Notes: generated from the letters alone by a model not told the origin. A stretch of DNA of 23,091 nucleotides from Treponema sp. UBA4307 (GCA_002394685.1 DGUP01000079.1:1-23091), one strand, 5' to 3'; counted from the stretch's first letter, positions 14,980-23,091 are shown. Translations and numbers: made by a program.

Positions 14980-15471
14980 ATGGAAAGATTTGTCAAAAAA
15001 GTAATTCTTATTATTACAATCAGTCTCTGTACAGCACTGATTTTTGCTGCTCCTAAACAGAAGGGAGACAGATGGGTCTGTGCACAGAATGTACAGCTTA
15101 AGGAGAAGGCTTCAGTAGGTTCCTCAAAAGTTGCAGTCTTAAAATATGGAGATCAGGTAACTATTATTGAAGATAAACAAAAATGGATTATGGTTTCTTT
15201 AAAGTCTGACTCTAGTGTTAAAGGATGGCTTCCTGCAACTGCTTTAACAGATCATAGAATCGCTTCTGGCGCCAGTAATTCTTCTGCGGATGCAAAAGAA
15301 ATTGCTCTGGCCGGAAAAGGTTTTAACACAACTGTAGAAGAGGTTTTTGCGGCCGGATTTAATACTGATTATTCTGATGTAGATTTTACGGAAAAGCAGA
15401 CCGTTTCTTATGAAAGCAATCTTGATTTCATGAGGGAAGGGGGACTTAAAGTAGAGGAGGAAAAGGAATGA
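14980..15471 (+). CDS. Exported bacterial SH3-domain protein
   Basis: The 163-residue protein has a Sec signal peptide (charged MERFVKK, hydrophobic core to about residue 20, probable cleavage after FAA at 24). One SH3b-type domain follows (about 33-90): VCAQNVQLKEKAS, then KYGDQVTIIE, KWIMVSL and GWLPATAL. Such domains bind cell-wall or protein ligands outside the cytoplasm. The C-terminal 70 residues have no recognised domain. The stop overlaps the start of the M48 protease gene as ATGA, and that gene's ribosome binding site (GGAGG near 15456-15460) lies inside this one. The two are therefore translationally coupled, and this protein may be a wall-targeting or partner subunit for the protease (inference). 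No usual ribosome binding site precedes its own start. Confidence 0.8.
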   Translation: MERFVKKVILIITISLCTALIFAAPKQKGDRWVCAQNVQLKEKASVGSSKVAVLKYGDQVTIIEDKQKWIMVSLKSDSSVKGWLPATALTDHRIASGASNSSADAKEIALAGKGFNTTVEEVFAAGFNTDYSDVDFTEKQTVSYESNLDFMREGGLKVEEEKE

Positions 15472-16439
15472 AAAGAATCAGATTTGCATTAGCTTTATTC
15501 CTTTCCCTCTTTGCAGTTTTTGCTTCTTATTCATATGGGTTTGGAGATTTGATGAATGATATGATGAAGGAAGGCAAAAATGGCAGTGAAGAAGACAAGG
15601 CAAATATGGATGCCCTTGAATCGGTTATAAAAGTTGTAACTGAAATTGAGCCTGAAGATGAATACTTTATTGGCCGTACCGTTGCTGCTACAATTACTGC
15701 TCAGTATCCTGTTTATAAAAAAGCACCAAAGGCGACCCTTTACCTGAACAGAATCTGCGCAGCCCTTACAATGAATTCTGAACAGCCTTATTTGTACAAT
15801 GGGTATCATGTAGCAATAATTGATACTGATGAGATTAATGCAATGGCAACACCAGGTGGCCACATTTTTGTAAGCCGTGGTTTGATTAAGGCCTGCGATT
15901 CGGAAGATGCCCTTGCCGCTGTACTTGCTCACGAGATTGGGCATATTCAGCTTAAGCATAATATTAATGCAATTAAAACTAACCGTGTAACAGATGCTGC
16001 TGGTAAAATCGGAAAGGCAACCCTGCTTGAAGAAAAAAATAAAAACAGTGACCTTGTAAAAATTGAAAGAGTTCTGGAAAAATCCGGAGTTGATGTTGCA
16101 AAAGTAGAAGGTCAGGCAATGGAGCTTTATGACAATGCCAGCACTGCCGCCAATACTCTTGTAAACTCTGGTTATTCTCAGAGTCAGGAATTTAAGGCAG
16201 ATGAAACTGCATTAAACCTTATGGTAGCTGCCGGCTACGATCCTAATGCCATGGTGGATATGTTAAATCTTATATCCGGAAATACAGAAACCGGAGGATG
16301 GAATTCAACACATCCAAAACCACAGGACCGTATTAAAAAGGTTAATGCAAAACTTAAAAAACTGAATAAAACTTATACCTTCACCGGAAAAGAAGAAAGA
16401 AAGGCCCGCTTCCAGACTAATACTGCAGAGTTGCAGTAA
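15468..16439 (+). CDS. Exported M48-family zinc metalloprotease
   Basis: The 323-residue product is a predicted periplasmic M48 metallopeptidase of the BepA/LoiP/YggG-like group, which degrade or quality-control envelope proteins. A signal peptide covers residues 1 to about 24 with no later membrane helix. The zinc motif HEIGH is at 155-159, and the third ligand E241 is in QEFKADETAL, the typical M48 second motif. THPKPQDRI (281-289) is the conserved region that closes the fold. Between the two zinc motifs a roughly 70-residue helical stretch, rich in Lys and Asp, is somewhat long. The gene overlaps the SH3 gene by four bases, and the cyclase gene follows after 30 bases, so all three probably form one transcript. 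Confidence 0.88.
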   Translation: MKRIRFALALFLSLFAVFASYSYGFGDLMNDMMKEGKNGSEEDKANMDALESVIKVVTEIEPEDEYFIGRTVAATITAQYPVYKKAPKATLYLNRICAALTMNSEQPYLYNGYHVAIIDTDEINAMATPGGHIFVSRGLIKACDSEDALAAVLAHEIGHIQLKHNINAIKTNRVTDAAGKIGKATLLEEKNKNSDLVKIERVLEKSGVDVAKVEGQAMELYDNASTAANTLVNSGYSQSQEFKADETALNLMVAAGYDPNAMVDMLNLISGNTETGGWNSTHPKPQDRIKKVNAKLKKLNKTYTFTGKEERKARFQTNTAELQ

Positions 16440-16469
16440 AGGGCTAAGTCTGACTGAAACAGGATTTAT

Positions 16470-18677
16470 ATGAAGAGAGAAAAAGTTATAATGCTCAGGG
16501 CATTTATTATTGCCGCTGCAAGTTTTGTCCTGAGTGCAATTTTGTCCTTTACAGGAATACTGGATTATTTTGAAAATAAGACTTATGACCAGAGAATGAT
16601 TTTTTCTTCCAGATATAAGTCCCCTGCCAGTGACATTTATTTTATTGGAGTTGATCAGAATTCAATCGACTGGGCCAGTAACGAGTATGGATGGAGCTGG
16701 CCCTGGCCAAGAGAAGCCTATGGAAGGATGATAGACTTTTTTTCTCAGGGGAATGCAGCCTCCATAACTTTTGATATTCTTTATACAGAGCCTTCTGTTT
16801 ATGGAGAAGAGGATGATTTAAAACTTGCCCTTGCTGAAAAGAATTCAGGCCGGGTAATTCAGACTCTGTTTGTTTCAAGTGATAAAGACGGAAATAAAAG
16901 TGCCCAGTTCCCAGTCCCCCCTGTTCGTGAAAATGCTGCCCTCATTGGAAATATTACAAGTGTAATGGATGATGATGACATTATCCGCAGGGCATATCTT
17001 GAATATGAATATGAGGGAAAAACATATCCTTCCCTGGGAACCGCATCTCTTTACCTCACCGGACAGGCAGATTTTTCCAGAGTTCCCCGTCTTAAAGATG
17101 GAACTGTCCTTCTCCGTTATCAAAAATCAATTGACGATTATCATCCCTACTGGGCTATGGATATTTTCAAAAGCATTGATCAGTACAAAATTTATAAGGA
17201 AGCGGAATCAAATGGAGCCTCTGCAGAAGAACTTGAAGCTCTTGAACCGATGTACTGGCCTGAAGATTTTGAAGACGAATTTGTTTTTGTAGCATATTAT
17301 GCACCGGGACTTTTTGATATTTGTTCAACTCCTGTTTCTCAGGTTTTTCCTGGGGTAGGGGTACATATCACTGTTCTTGATAATTATCTGACTGATAATT
17401 TCATGCATAAAGCTCCTTCAATCCTCATGATTCTGTGGATTTTTGCAGCTGCCCTTTACGGGGCCTTTGGTGTTTCTTTTGCCTCAAGCCGTAAAAATCA
17501 GAATATTCAGCTTCCTCTCATGGTTGCAGCTTTTCTGTCAGGATTGATTCTATGTATTGGACTACCTTACTTCTTATTTATATTCAATTACTGGATTTAT
17601 ATTATTGGTCCTTTTATTGCCTTCCTTACTTCTTTTATTGTAAGTGTAATTATCAGTTTTGCAGCGGAAGGAAAACAAAAGCGTTTTATTAAAACCGCCT
17701 TCAGTCAGTGTCTTTCAAAAGATGTTGTTAATCAGATTATAAATGATCCGGCCTCTTTTACTCTTGGCGGAAAAAAATTCCAGATGACTGCTATCTTTAC
17801 TGATATACAAAAGTTTTCTTCTTTCAGTGAACTTTTGACTGCAGGACAACTGGGACAGCTGCTTAACTATTATCTTACCCGAATGTCAGAAATTATCATT
17901 GAAGAATACGGAACTGTAGACAAGTACGAAGGTGATGCAATTGTTGCCATGGTTGGTGCTCCTGTGGAAATGGAGAATCACGCAGTCCGGGCCTGTACTG
18001 CCGCTGTAAAAATGAAACGGGCAGAAATAAAGATGAATGAAGAGATTGTTAAATGCGCTTCCCTGCAGAAAAATGCTTCAATGGATATTGAATTATATGA
18101 AGCTTTCAGAATTATGGTGGAAAACAAAAAAACAATCTTTACCAGAATAGGAATAAATTCCGGTGAAATGATTGCCGGTTACTTTGGTTCTGAAAATAAA
18201 AAAAATTACACAATGATGGGAAATAATGTAAATCTTGCATCCCGTCTGGAAGGTGTAAACAAACAGTATCATACAAATGGAATTTTAATAAGTGAAGCAA
18301 GCCGCAATCTTCTTGGAGAGATTTTTATTCTCCGCAGCCTGGATAAAGTAAGGGTTGTAAATGTAAATACACCAATCCGTCTGTATGAACTTATTGAGGA
18401 AACTTCCTCTGCTTCAGAAGAAATGACAGACTATGTTCTTAACTGGGAATCCTTCATGGAAAAATTTGAAGAAGGTGATTATTCTCAGGCCCTTGAAAAA
18501 TTAAATGACCTTATGAAAAAGAAGTTGTATGCTGACGGTAAAAAAGATGATGTAGCGTGCTACTACAAACATCTGCTGGAAAATTATTTTATAAAAGGTA
18601 AGTATCCTGTGGAAAATGATAATGAAGGCGTTGTTTTTAATCCTCAGGACAAAGTTTTTACTCTGCTTCAAAAATAA
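16470..18677 (+). CDS. CHASE2-domain class III adenylate cyclase
   Basis: The 735-residue membrane protein is predicted to make cAMP (or cGMP) in response to an extracytoplasmic signal. A membrane helix lies at about 9-28. The CHASE2 sensor (about 35-310) contains YDQRMIF and SWPWPREAYG. Three membrane helices follow (about 316-337, 348-370, 372-397), then the catalytic domain (about 430-645). Metal-binding aspartates are D445 in FTDIQ and D489 in EGDA; substrate lysine K485 is in DKYEGD. The transition-state residues N588 and R592 lie in NVNLASRLE. The position that usually selects adenine (Asp in MGD, or Thr in class IIIb) is N585, so nucleotide specificity is uncertain. An insert of about 30 residues lies near 520-552. 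The ATG at 16470 has AGGA at 16461-16464; an in-frame ATG at 16491 is the alternative start. Confidence 0.88.
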   Translation: MKREKVIMLRAFIIAAASFVLSAILSFTGILDYFENKTYDQRMIFSSRYKSPASDIYFIGVDQNSIDWASNEYGWSWPWPREAYGRMIDFFSQGNAASITFDILYTEPSVYGEEDDLKLALAEKNSGRVIQTLFVSSDKDGNKSAQFPVPPVRENAALIGNITSVMDDDDIIRRAYLEYEYEGKTYPSLGTASLYLTGQADFSRVPRLKDGTVLLRYQKSIDDYHPYWAMDIFKSIDQYKIYKEAESNGASAEELEALEPMYWPEDFEDEFVFVAYYAPGLFDICSTPVSQVFPGVGVHITVLDNYLTDNFMHKAPSILMILWIFAAALYGAFGVSFASSRKNQNIQLPLMVAAFLSGLILCIGLPYFLFIFNYWIYIIGPFIAFLTSFIVSVIISFAAEGKQKRFIKTAFSQCLSKDVVNQIINDPASFTLGGKKFQMTAIFTDIQKFSSFSELLTAGQLGQLLNYYLTRMSEIIIEEYGTVDKYEGDAIVAMVGAPVEMENHAVRACTAAVKMKRAEIKMNEEIVKCASLQKNASMDIELYEAFRIMVENKKTIFTRIGINSGEMIAGYFGSENKKNYTMMGNNVNLASRLEGVNKQYHTNGILISEASRNLLGEIFILRSLDKVRVVNVNTPIRLYELIEETSSASEEMTDYVLNWESFMEKFEEGDYSQALEKLNDLMKKKLYADGKKDDVACYYKHLLENYFIKGKYPVENDNEGVVFNPQDKVFTLLQK

Positions 18678-18687
18678 AATTTTCTGC

Positions 18688-18707
18688 CATAATAATGCGT
18701 TATTATG
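18688..18707. other. AT-rich perfect hairpin after the cyclase gene
   Basis: Positions 18688-18695 and 18700-18707 are a perfect 8-bp inverted repeat around tgcg, 11 bases after the cyclase stop. No T-run follows, so it is either a weak terminator or an operator for the exporter genes downstream. Confidence 0.45.
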
Positions 18708-18735
18708 CAAAATATTTATTGATGATTTAGAAAAT

Positions 18736-18741
18736 TATAAT
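18736..18741 (+). promoter_or_regulatory. Putative -10 close to the exporter start
   Basis: A perfect TATAAT at 18736-18741 lies 13 bases before the ATG at 18755. No good -35 is present at the standard distance. No Shine-Dalgarno sequence precedes the ATG, so a very short leader is possible. Confidence 0.4.
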
Positions 18742-18754
18742 TATCATTTAAAAC

Positions 18755-20494
18755 ATGTCTAATTTATCGAAAATGATGAAGGGGCTTGAGACCAGATACA
18801 AGGTCTATTCCCTCTTAAGTCCAGTTACAATGATTGGTGAAGTTGTAATGGAAACCCTTATTCCTCTCATGATGGCTCATATCATTGATGATGGAATTGC
18901 CAATAAAGACCTCAAATATGTAATAATTGCAGGCCTTATAATGGTAGGAATGGCCATTATTTCCCTCCTTTGCGGTTTTGGAGGAGGAAGATTTTCTGCT
19001 GTTGCTTCCCAGGGGTTTTCAAGAAATTTAAGGCGGAATCTTTTTGCAAAGGTTCAGTCTTTTTCTTTTGGAAATGTAGATCACTTTTCAACTTCATCAC
19101 TGGTAACTCGTTTAACAACAGATGTAACTAATGTACAGAACACTTATCAAATGATTATCCGCATGTGCATCAGGGCACCTTTTATGTTAATAAGTGGTGT
19201 TGTTCTTGCTGTAATCATTAACAAAAGACTTTCAGTAATTTTCCTTGTTGCAATTCCAGTCCTTGTAATTGTACTTGCAGTTCTTTCTGCAATTGCCTAT
19301 CCACGCTTTCAGAGAATGCTGGGCCAGTACGATAAAATGAACAATACTGTTCAGGAAAATCTTATTGGGGTAAGGGTTGTAAAATCTTTTGTAAGGGAAA
19401 AATACGAAAACAGCAAATTTGAAAATGCAGCTGACACTCTCAGAAAGATGCAGGTAAAGGCTGAAAAACTGGTAATCTTCATCATGCCTGTAATGCAGAT
19501 TGTTGTATATTTTGCAATGATTGCTGCCTTATGGTTTGGTGGAAAAATGATTACCGTGGGAGACATGCAGTCTGGTGAACTTATCAGCTTCCTTTCCTAT
19601 ATCGGGCAGGTTCTTATGAGTCTGATGATGGTTTCAATGGTCTTCATTATGCTGGTTCTTTCAAAAGCAAGTATTTCCAGAATTGTAGAAGTTCTTGATG
19701 AAGAGCCTGAAATAAAAAATCCTGACTCTCCTGACGGGGGACTGACAGAAGTTAAAGACGGAAGCATTGATTTTGAAAACGTAAGCTTCTCTTACGTTAA
19801 AGACAAAAATAATGTTGTCCTGGAAAATATTAATTTCCACATTGATTCAGGTTCTGTAGTGGGAATTATTGGTGGAACAGGTTCTTCAAAATCAACACTG
19901 GTGAGCCTTATTCCACGTTTGTATGATGTTCTGGAAGGCAGTGTAAAAGTTGGCGGCCAGAATGTTAAAAACTATAACCTGGTAAGTCTTCGTGACAATG
20001 TTGCCATGGTTCTTCAAAAGAATGTTTTGTTCAGTGGAAGCGTAAAGGACAATCTTCGCTGGGGAAATTTAAATGCAAGCGACGAAGAAATGATTGAGGC
20101 CTGTAAAGCGGCTGATGCAGATGAGTTTGTAAAAAATCTTCCACAGGGATATGACACCCACATTGAGCAGGGGGGATCAAATGTTTCCGGTGGACAGAAA
20201 CAGCGTCTTTGTATTGCCCGTGCTCTTTTAAAGAAACCAAAGATTCTTATCCTTGATGATTCAACATCCGCAGTTGATACGGCAACAGATTCAAGAATCA
20301 GGACGGCTTTACGTTCATCCCTTCCTGAAACAACAAAAATCATCATTGCCCAGAGAATTAATTCTGTTCAGGATGCGGATATTATTTTTGTTATGGATAA
20401 TGGAAAAATCAATGGCTTTGGAACACATAAAGAACTTCTGGCAAACAATGAAATCTACCGCGAAGTTTATGACTCTCAGCAGTCTGAAAATTAG
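18755..20494 (+). CDS. ABC exporter half-transporter with degenerate ATP site
   Basis: The 579-residue protein has an exporter-type membrane domain (about 20-305, six helices) fused to a nucleotide-binding domain (about 337-575). It probably pairs with the next gene product to export a drug, lipid or peptide; the substrate is unknown. Walker A is GGTGSSKST (373-381), with Ser replacing the last glycine, as I recall from many Firmicutes homologues. The signature VSGGQ (477-481) is intact. After the Walker B aspartate D501 the catalytic glutamate is replaced by D502, and the H-loop histidine is Q533. Its own Walker site is therefore predicted to hydrolyse ATP poorly, typical of the silent half of heterodimeric exporters. 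The next gene's ribosome binding site overlaps this stop codon. No Shine-Dalgarno sequence precedes its own ATG; the ATG codons at 18773-18778 are alternatives. Confidence 0.9.
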   Translation: MSNLSKMMKGLETRYKVYSLLSPVTMIGEVVMETLIPLMMAHIIDDGIANKDLKYVIIAGLIMVGMAIISLLCGFGGGRFSAVASQGFSRNLRRNLFAKVQSFSFGNVDHFSTSSLVTRLTTDVTNVQNTYQMIIRMCIRAPFMLISGVVLAVIINKRLSVIFLVAIPVLVIVLAVLSAIAYPRFQRMLGQYDKMNNTVQENLIGVRVVKSFVREKYENSKFENAADTLRKMQVKAEKLVIFIMPVMQIVVYFAMIAALWFGGKMITVGDMQSGELISFLSYIGQVLMSLMMVSMVFIMLVLSKASISRIVEVLDEEPEIKNPDSPDGGLTEVKDGSIDFENVSFSYVKDKNNVVLENINFHIDSGSVVGIIGGTGSSKSTLVSLIPRLYDVLEGSVKVGGQNVKNYNLVSLRDNVAMVLQKNVLFSGSVKDNLRWGNLNASDEEMIEACKAADADEFVKNLPQGYDTHIEQGGSNVSGGQKQRLCIARALLKKPKILILDDSTSAVDTATDSRIRTALRSSLPETTKIIIAQRINSVQDADIIFVMDNGKINGFGTHKELLANNEIYREVYDSQQSEN

Positions 20495-20498
20495 GAGG
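20493..20498 (+). promoter_or_regulatory. Ribosome binding site of the second exporter half
   Basis: AGGAGG at 20493-20498 is a perfect Shine-Dalgarno sequence overlapping the upstream stop, seven bases before the ATG at 20506. It makes coupled translation of the two halves likely. Confidence 0.8.
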
Positions 20499-20505
20499 AA
20501 TTGTA

Positions 20506-22506
20506 ATGCCGGGACCAAATAGAAACGCAGACAGAATGAAAGCAAAAGGCAAGCCAAAAAATACTGGTAAAACAATTGGCCGCCTGCTTAAATATATGCT
20601 CAGATACTGGCCAGCCCTTATTATTGTGCTGCTGGCAGTTGTCTTTAGTGCAGGAGCTCAGGTGCTGGGAGATTCAATGCTCAGACCTGCAATCGATGAC
20701 TACATCATTCCTTTACTGAATAAAGTGACCAGCGAAAATGTCAGTCTTACCGCAAAGGATTTTCTTCCTTTCCTCATCTTCCTTGCTAAAATTGCAGGAA
20801 TATTTCTTGCAGGAGCCTTATGTACCTGGATTAACCTCAGGCTCATGCTCTTTATTTCTACAAGGACTCTTTTCCGCATAAGAAAGGATGTTTTTAATCA
20901 TCTGGAAACTCTTCCTTTACGTTACTTTGACAATCACACTCACGGAGAACTTATGTCTTTGTTTACAAACGACATTGATACTCTCAGAGATATGATGAGT
21001 CAAACTGTTCCACAGCTCCTCTCTTCAATAATTACAGTTGCGGCTGTTTTTGTAATGATGCTGATTGTAAGTCCTCTGCTTACAGGTATTGTCATTGTGT
21101 GTATATTTCTGATGATGGCCTTTGCTGCTTTTGTAGGTAAGAAGTCAGCAGTTGCCTTCCGGGAAAATCAAAAAAATATTGCTAAGGTAAACGGCTATAT
21201 TGAAGAAATGATGGAAGGACAGAAGGTTGTAAAAGTCTTTAATCATGAAGATGTATGCACTGAAGAATTCAATGTAATTAATGATGAGTTGTGTAAAGCA
21301 GGTACAAGGGCAAATTCATATGCCAATATTCTTATGCCTATTATGAATAACATGAGTCACATTCAATATGCCTGTGTTGCAATTGCAGGAGCTGTTCTTG
21401 TAATCAGCCGTGGAATGACTCTTGGTTCAATTGCCGCTTTCCTTCAGTATACAAGAAGTTTCAGCCGTCCAATTACACAGATGAGCCAGCAAATAAACTC
21501 TGTACTTAATGCTCTTGCAGGTGCTGAAAGAATTTTTGAAGCAATCGATGAAAAGGCAGAAATTGATGATGGAACAATTCATCTTGTTAACGCAACAGAA
21601 ACAGCTCCTTCTTCAAGTGCAGACGGAAAAGTACATCTGGTTCAGACTTTTGCAAATACTGGTGAATGGGCCTGGAAACTGCCGGCAGATCTTGCTCTTT
21701 CAATTGACAAGGCCGATTATGTTGAAGAAAGTTATTCTGCAGATGAAAACAGTAAACTTATAAAGCTTCGGGGGAATGTGGATTTTCAGAATGTTTCATT
21801 CAGCTATGTGCCTGAAAAAGAAATTCTCCATGGCATCTCCTTACACGCAAAGCCTGGTCAGAAGATTGCCCTTGTAGGTTCTACAGGTTCGGGAAAAACT
21901 ACAATCACAAATCTTCTTACCCGTTTTTACGATATTGAAGAGGAAAAAGGTTCAATTACTTTTGATGGAATTCCCCTTAAGAAAATCTGCAAAAGTGATT
22001 TGAGAAAATCTCTTGGAATGGTTCTCCAGGATACTCATCTCTTTACAGGAACAATCCGTGATAACATCAAGTACGGTAATCTGGAAGCTTCGGAAGCTCA
22101 GGTTATTGCGGCTGCAAAACTTGCCAATGCGGATCATTTTATCCGTCACCTGGAACACGGCTACGACACTGTAATTACTGGAGACGGAGGAAATCTTTCT
22201 CAGGGACAGCGTCAGCTTCTTGCTATTGCCAGGGCAGCCGTTGCAGATCCTCCGGTCCTTATTCTGGATGAAGCAACATCTTCAATTGATACTCGTACAG
22301 AAAAACTGATTGAAAAAGGAATGGATCGTCTTATGGAAGGAAGAACTGTGTTTGTAATTGCCCACCGTCTTTCAACTGTAAGAAACTCTGACGAAATCAT
22401 TGTTCTTGAAAAGGGCAATATAATCGAAAGGGGAAATCACAACGATCTGATGAAGAAAGAAGGCCGGTATTACAAATTATACACCGGCGCCTTCGAGTTA
22501 ACATAA
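20506..22506 (+). CDS. ABC exporter half-transporter with catalytic ATP site
   Basis: The 666-residue partner of the preceding gene has a long basic N-terminus, a membrane domain (about 33-330) and a nucleotide-binding domain (about 424-660). Walker A is canonical, GSTGSGKTT (458-466). Walker B ends LILDEA with catalytic E589, and H620 is the H-loop histidine. The signature is LSQGQ (564-568) rather than LSGGQ, which would weaken the partner's composite site. Together the pair shows the one-active, one-degenerate arrangement known from heterodimeric exporters. Between the membrane and ATPase domains lies an unusual insert (about 353-420) containing NTGEWAWKLP. As I recall, a similar insert with a WAWK core occurs in Firmicutes homologues. 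Its stop is 8 bases from the stop of the converging gene. Confidence 0.92.
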   Translation: MPGPNRNADRMKAKGKPKNTGKTIGRLLKYMLRYWPALIIVLLAVVFSAGAQVLGDSMLRPAIDDYIIPLLNKVTSENVSLTAKDFLPFLIFLAKIAGIFLAGALCTWINLRLMLFISTRTLFRIRKDVFNHLETLPLRYFDNHTHGELMSLFTNDIDTLRDMMSQTVPQLLSSIITVAAVFVMMLIVSPLLTGIVIVCIFLMMAFAAFVGKKSAVAFRENQKNIAKVNGYIEEMMEGQKVVKVFNHEDVCTEEFNVINDELCKAGTRANSYANILMPIMNNMSHIQYACVAIAGAVLVISRGMTLGSIAAFLQYTRSFSRPITQMSQQINSVLNALAGAERIFEAIDEKAEIDDGTIHLVNATETAPSSSADGKVHLVQTFANTGEWAWKLPADLALSIDKADYVEESYSADENSKLIKLRGNVDFQNVSFSYVPEKEILHGISLHAKPGQKIALVGSTGSGKTTITNLLTRFYDIEEEKGSITFDGIPLKKICKSDLRKSLGMVLQDTHLFTGTIRDNIKYGNLEASEAQVIAAAKLANADHFIRHLEHGYDTVITGDGGNLSQGQRQLLAIARAAVADPPVLILDEATSSIDTRTEKLIEKGMDRLMEGRTVFVIAHRLSTVRNSDEIIVLEKGNIIERGNHNDLMKKEGRYYKLYTGAFELT

Positions 22507-22514
22507 TTCCTGAT

Positions 22515-22979
22515 TTAATCCCAGAGGCAGGAAGTCTCCAGAATTTTTGCAAAGGCTTCCAGCCCCTCTTTGTCTTCCAGGGTAAAGTGATTTAATTCCG
22601 GACTGTCTATGTCCATAACTCCAGTTACTTTACCTTCCTGGTTGTGAAGAGGAATTACGATTTCTGAATTTGATGCAGAATCGCAGGCAATGTGTCCCTT
22701 GAACTGGTGCACATCTGCCACAAGTTGAGTTTTATCTTCTGCCGCTGCCGTTCCACACACACCTTTTCCCGGAGCAATACGGATGCAGGCTGGTTTACCC
22801 TGGAATGGTCCCAGAAGCAGATAGCCTTCTTTTTCCATTGTATAAAATCCTGCCCAGTTTAATCCTTCAAGATTCTGCCATAGAAGGGAAGAGGCATTTG
22901 CCAGATTAGGTACCCAGTGTTTTTCATATTCAACCATTGAAGCCAGCTGTTTACATAAAGAAGAATATTTTTCAGTCAT
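22515..22979 (-). CDS. msrC: Free methionine-R-sulfoxide reductase (GAF domain)
   Basis: This GAF-fold enzyme reduces free methionine-R-sulfoxide and so repairs oxidative damage in the cytoplasm. The 154-residue single-domain protein has the expected length. The family hallmarks are present: NWAGFY (41-46), PACIRI with C65, GKGVCGTA with C75, and GHIACDSASNSEIVIP with C99. These three cysteines correspond to the redox cysteines of the family. VMDIDSPE (121-128) closes the pocket. A ribosome binding site (AAAGGAAAG on the - strand, 22992-22984) supports the ATG at 22979. It converges on the exporter gene with almost no gap and has no visible terminator of its own. Confidence 0.93.
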   Translation of the reverse strand: MTEKYSSLCKQLASMVEYEKHWVPNLANASSLLWQNLEGLNWAGFYTMEKEGYLLLGPFQGKPACIRIAPGKGVCGTAAAEDKTQLVADVHQFKGHIACDSASNSEIVIPLHNQEGKVTGVMDIDSPELNHFTLEDKEGLEAFAKILETSCLWD

Positions 22980-23028
22980 AGTTCTTTCCTTTGTTTTTAA
23001 TTGATTTTAATCTTTGTGAAATACTACC

Positions 23029-23074
23029 ATTTAATTGTTCACAAGGTAAATCTTTTTTTTCATAACAATTAAAT
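23029..23074. other. Inverted repeat upstream of msrC
   Basis: Positions 23029-23039 and 23064-23074 are perfect 11-bp reverse complements separated by 24 bases that include a run of eight T. It lies about 50 bases upstream of the msrC start and could be an operator, or a terminator for a gene beyond the window edge. Confidence 0.4.
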
Positions 23075-23091
23075 AGCCCGAATGTCGAGTT

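Noticed and set aside
1..23091. tRNA or rRNA genes, insertion sequences, prophage genes or CRISPR arrays
   Set aside because: None was seen: no CCA-ended cloverleaf, transposase-like protein or regularly spaced repeat.

Overview
The window reads as a chromosomal segment of a low-to-moderate GC bacterium, most likely a spirochaete of the Treponema type (inference). The reasons are the gene set (DnaK/DnaJ next to a membrane SpoIIE-phosphatase/STAS cluster), a VanY-type lipoprotein with a relaxed lipobox, a CHASE2 adenylate cyclase, and an ABC exporter pair of a type I otherwise associate with Firmicutes. No tRNA, rRNA, insertion sequence, integrase or CRISPR array was seen. Most of the window looks like ordinary core and signalling genes.

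Layout. 1-400 has no intact gene: a repeat-built hairpin, what looks like the frameshifted tail of a lost or truncated gene, and two further hairpins before dnaK. 401-3667 holds dnaK and dnaJ on the + strand. They are separated by two tandem hairpins (one with a T-run) and a new promoter, so they look separately transcribed; grpE and hrcA are not here. 3838-8694 is a tight + strand operon with an extended -10 promoter and a terminator: a canonical membrane SpoIIE/RsbU phosphatase, a larger multi-spanning relative with altered metal-site residues, an RsbV-like STAS protein and a VanY-like lipoprotein. 8863-11409 is leuS on the - strand, converging on that operon across a terminator pair, with a structured leader. 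11563-13236 (-) is a membrane GGDEF protein with a periplasmic binding-protein-like sensor. It is divergent from a GH26-like glycosidase at 13406-14875 (+). 14980-18677 (+) groups an exported SH3-domain protein, an M48 metalloprotease and a CHASE2 class III cyclase. 18755-22506 (+) encodes the two halves of a heterodimeric ABC exporter. 22515-22979 (-) is the GAF-type free methionine-R-sulfoxide reductase msrC, meeting the exporter tail to tail.

How the genes work together. The 3838-8694 cluster looks like the output end of a partner-switching pathway: phosphatases would dephosphorylate the STAS protein, but no anti-sigma kinase is encoded here. The GGDEF and cyclase genes add c-di-GMP and cAMP signalling. 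The ABC pair shows complementary motif defects that predict one consensus and one degenerate ATP site. I did not find a wholly new system. The best leads are the altered SpoIIE paralogue, the leuS leader with alternative hairpins and a T-tract against the ribosome binding site, and the repeat/remnant structure at 1-315.
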